Assembly (NCBI GenBank): GCA_024645155.1
Contig: JAHEGF010000189.1
Location: 1 to 6,568, forward strand
Length of the DNA stretch: 6,568 nucleotides
DNA from: Phyllobacteriaceae bacterium
GTDB taxonomy: Bacteria; Pseudomonadota; Alphaproteobacteria; Rhizobiales; Rhizobiaceae
Direction: 5' to 3'
Positions 4,356 to 6,568 of this stretch are shown one piece after another. Position 1 is the first letter of the stretch; each line of letters begins with the position of its first letter. A program made the translations under genes and the position numbers. The notes under the pieces are model-generated. The model worked only from the letters and a program-made list of their open reading frames with translations, was not told the origin of the DNA and did no database searches.

Positions 4356-6153
4356 ACAGGTCCGTTGCCGGCAAAGTAGATCCCGGTGCCGGATTGTCCG
4401 GCAAGCCCAGCGAAGGCAGTTGCAATCCGCTTCCGTTACCGGAGTCATCGCTCCCGGAAGGTCCGGTGCCCAGCGGGGGAAGGGAAAGCCCCGGCAGCCC
4501 GCCGCCTTGCTTTCCGCTGCCGTTGTCAAGACCCCCGCCAAAATTGGGCACTTCGATCTTGATCGTGTCTGGATCAAATACCGGAGCGTCATCCCGGTAA
4601 TGGGTTACGAGCCGCGGATAGGCAATGACGATCATGATGACGGCGAACTGAATAATGATGAACGGTACGACGCCCTTGTAGATCTCGGTCGTTTTGAATC
4701 CCGGAAGCAATTTCCCTGTAATATCGTCTTTCCATTCATGGAGCGGGGCGATCGAGCGCAGATAGAAAAGGGCAAATCCGAATGGCGGTGTCAGGAACGA
4801 TGTCTGGAGGTTAATTCCGAGAATGATGCCGAACCAGATTAGATCGATGCCCAGTTTTTCGGCGACCGGGGCCAGAAGCGGGATGATGATGAACGCGATC
4901 TCGAAGAAATCGAGGAAACAGCCCAGGATGAAAACGATGATTGTGACGATGATCAGGAAGCCATATTCGCCACCGGGTAACGCCAGCAGCAGTTCCTCGA
5001 TCCAGATATTGCCATTAAGCCCGTAGAAGGTCAGACCGAAGACCCGCGCGCCAATCAGTATGAACATGACAAAGGCCGCAAGTTTGGTTGTCGAGTCGAG
5101 TGCCTGCTTTAGCACCGTCATGTTGATGCGGCCTTTCAGCGTTGCAAGGACAAGCGCTCCGGTCGCGCCCATTGCACCACCTTCCGTCGGCGTCGCGATG
5201 CCCAAAAAAATCGTACCGAGCACCAGAAAGATCAGTGCAAGCGGAGGGATCAGGACAATGACAACCTGTTCAGCCAGTCGCGACAGGATACCGAGTTTGA
5301 AGTATCGGTTTGCCAGGCTGAATAGAAATGCGGACACGGTTGCAACCGTTGCCGACCAGACGAGGCGAGTTTCGTGGCGCAGGCCATCGAAAACCGAGTG
5401 AAAGCAGAAAAAATACAGCACCACGGCGACGGCCAACATCGCAATGAGTGACATTACCCCGCTGCCGAGTGTGCGGGTTTCGGGTGGCAGCGCCGGCGCC
5501 CAACCTGGCCTTACAAGCGTAATCGCAAAAACATAAAGGCAGTACAGCGCGATGATGATCAGCGCGGGCAGCACAGCACCGACATACATGTCGCCGACCG
5601 AGCGGCCGAGCTGGTCCGCCATGACGATCAGGACAAGGGACGGGGGTACGATTTGCGCCAGTGTACCGGATGAGGCAATAGTTCCGGCGGCAAAGCTGCG
5701 ATTATAGCCATAGCGCTGCATGATCGGCAGGGATATCAGCCCCATCGCAATCACCGAGGCGGCCACGACACCGGTGGTTGCAGCCAGCAGCGCACCGACC
5801 AGCACCGCCGCATAGGCGATGCCGCCGCGGATCGGGCCGAACAGCTGCCCGATGGTCTCAAGCAGGTCCTCGGCCATCCGGGATCTCTCCAGGATCAATC
5901 CCATGAAGGTGAAGAATGGCACGGCAAGCAGCGTATCATTGTACATGATCCCGTAGATACGCTCGGGATGGGACTGAAGCAGCGGCCAGAACAGGCGGAT
6001 TTCACTGGAAATGTGGGATACTTCCACACCGATGACAAAAAACAGCAGACCACCGGCAGCCAATGTGAATGCCACAGGATAGCCGATCAGCAACATTGCC
6101 ATTACCGACACAAACATGATCGGCGCCAAATTGTGGGCGATCACGTCAAGCAT
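4330..6153 (-). CDS. dctM: TRAP transporter large permease (DctM type, long form)
   Basis: 607-residue inner-membrane subunit of a tripartite ATP-independent periplasmic transporter, which imports organic acids or similar solutes using an ion gradient. The N-terminal part is typical of DctM: LLIGYPVAFTLAAGG (21-35), LAVPFFTFMGLILERSRMAEDLL (about 76-98), GALLAATTGVVAASVIAMGLISLP (about 120-143) and GTLAQIVPPSLVLIVMAD (163-180). The C-terminal half has GIATPTEGGAMGATGAL (318-333), FILGCFLDFFEIAFIIIPLLAPV (about 408-430) and NLQTSFLTPPFGFALFYLRS (448-467). Short DctM proteins are about 430 residues; the extra length is a central insertion (about 215-300, with more hydrophobic segments) and a tail after the last membrane segment. 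This organisation resembles the mannitol/chloroaromatic-type annotations. Residues from about 535 form a low-complexity Gly/Pro/Ser tail. The start overlaps the stop of the small permease by 8 bp (ATGCTTGA). The substrate is not predictable here. Confidence 0.95.
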   Translation of the reverse strand: MLDVIAHNLAPIMFVSVMAMLLIGYPVAFTLAAGGLLFFVIGVEVSHISSEIRLFWPLLQSHPERIYGIMYNDTLLAVPFFTFMGLILERSRMAEDLLETIGQLFGPIRGGIAYAAVLVGALLAATTGVVAASVIAMGLISLPIMQRYGYNRSFAAGTIASSGTLAQIVPPSLVLIVMADQLGRSVGDMYVGAVLPALIIIALYCLYVFAITLVRPGWAPALPPETRTLGSGVMSLIAMLAVAVVLYFFCFHSVFDGLRHETRLVWSATVATVSAFLFSLANRYFKLGILSRLAEQVVIVLIPPLALIFLVLGTIFLGIATPTEGGAMGATGALVLATLKGRINMTVLKQALDSTTKLAAFVMFILIGARVFGLTFYGLNGNIWIEELLLALPGGEYGFLIIVTIIVFILGCFLDFFEIAFIIIPLLAPVAEKLGIDLIWFGIILGINLQTSFLTPPFGFALFYLRSIAPLHEWKDDITGKLLPGFKTTEIYKGVVPFIIIQFAVIMIVIAYPRLVTHYRDDAPVFDPDTIKIEVPNFGGGLDNGSGKQGGGLPGLSLPPLGTGPSGSDDSGNGSGLQLPSLGLPDNPAPGSTLPATDLSQPPKIND

Positions 6154-6568
6154 TGTCGTCGCCTTCCATTTTCAGCGCGGCTTCGGCTTCGGGCGGCAAG
6201 TGATGTGTCGGGGTGGGATCATCAATGATACCGCGGATCACCGCGTATCGCTTTATAATTTCGGAAATCGCCTGTGCAGTCAGCAGGACAAAGCCGGCGA
6301 GGACCATGAATTTTGCAGGCCACAAGATAAGGCCACCGGCATTTGCCGATATTTCCCCGGATCGGATTGACAGCATGAACCATGGCCATGCCAGGTAAAC
6401 CATCATCCCCGAAAACGGCAGCAGGAAAAAGATGTGGCAGAACAGTTCGATCTTGTCACGCGTCCGCTTTGAAAACGTGCCGGACAAGACATCGATGCGG
6501 ACATGCTCGTTCTTGAGAAGTGTATAGGCGGCAGCCAGCATGAAGACGGTACCATAAAGATACCATTG
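6146..6568 (-). CDS. dctQ: TRAP transporter small permease (DctQ type), N-terminus cut by window edge
   Basis: The last 140 residues of the small membrane subunit of the TRAP transporter, which works with the large permease encoded immediately downstream. The reading frame is open to the right edge: nine codons (QWYLYGTVF) precede the ATG at 6541, and they continue the typical DctQ motif into MLAAAYTLLKNEHVRIDVLSG. That ATG is therefore internal and the true start is outside the window. Seen next are a basic loop (SKRTRDKIE), a membrane segment (about visible residues 41-64), the segment SGEISANAGGLILWPAKFMVLAGFVLLTAQAISEIIK (about 70-106) with the last helix, and a short acidic tail ending EGDDNA. 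The gene overlaps dctM by 8 bp, so the two are surely cotranscribed. A dctP-type binding protein gene is not in view and would be expected upstream, to the right. Confidence 0.92.
   Translation of the reverse strand, partial: QWYLYGTVFMLAAAYTLLKNEHVRIDVLSGTFSKRTRDKIELFCHIFFLLPFSGMMVYLAWPWFMLSIRSGEISANAGGLILWPAKFMVLAGFVLLTAQAISEIIKRYAVIRGIIDDPTPTHHLPPEAEAALKMEGDDNA

Overview
The window looks like an accessory-transport region of an alphaproteobacterial chromosome, most likely Hyphomicrobiales (rhizobia-like). The evidence is a moderately GC-rich genome, a SitABCD-type manganese/iron ABC transporter, and a cysteine-free Fur-family regulator of the rhizobial Mur type. The operators carry TGCAAAT arms. 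A TRAP transporter follows. No rRNA, tRNA, CRISPR array, phage gene or complete insertion sequence is visible.

Layout. Positions 1-3446, minus strand: a tightly overlapping operon in the order sitA (periplasmic binding protein), sitB (ATPase), sitC and sitD (paralogous membrane permeases). SitD runs off the left edge with 266 codons present. Positions 3447-3892 form the divergent control region. It holds a near-consensus sitA promoter (TTGACA-16-TATTTT), a perfect 8-5-8 inverted-repeat Fur/Mur-like operator directly against the -35, and a second, imperfect operator-like site. It also holds a 266-bp element with 32-bp terminal inverted repeats (30/32 identical), which I interpret as a MITE. 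Positions 3893-4318, plus strand: a mur/fur-type regulator whose start codon lies 11 bp from the element. Positions 4330-6568, minus strand and convergent with the regulator: a TRAP large permease (DctM type, long form with a Pro/Gly/Ser-rich tail) and the 3' part of its small permease (DctQ type), cut by the right edge.

How the parts may work together. SitA would capture divalent metal (Mn2+ and possibly Fe2+; ligand set His-His-Glu-Asp) in the periplasm, and SitC/SitD with SitB would pump it in. The neighbouring Mur-type protein, loaded with metal, would bind the TGCAAAT operators and shut off sitA. The most interesting point is that the MITE sits between the operators and the regulator's start codon. 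Any ancestral divergent promoter or autoregulation of the regulator would now have to act across about 270 bp of inserted DNA, or be replaced. The TRAP genes appear functionally separate; their substrate-binding partner would lie outside the window.

I do not see a clearly novel biological system. The best leads are the MITE and its effect on regulator expression, followed by the operator architecture.
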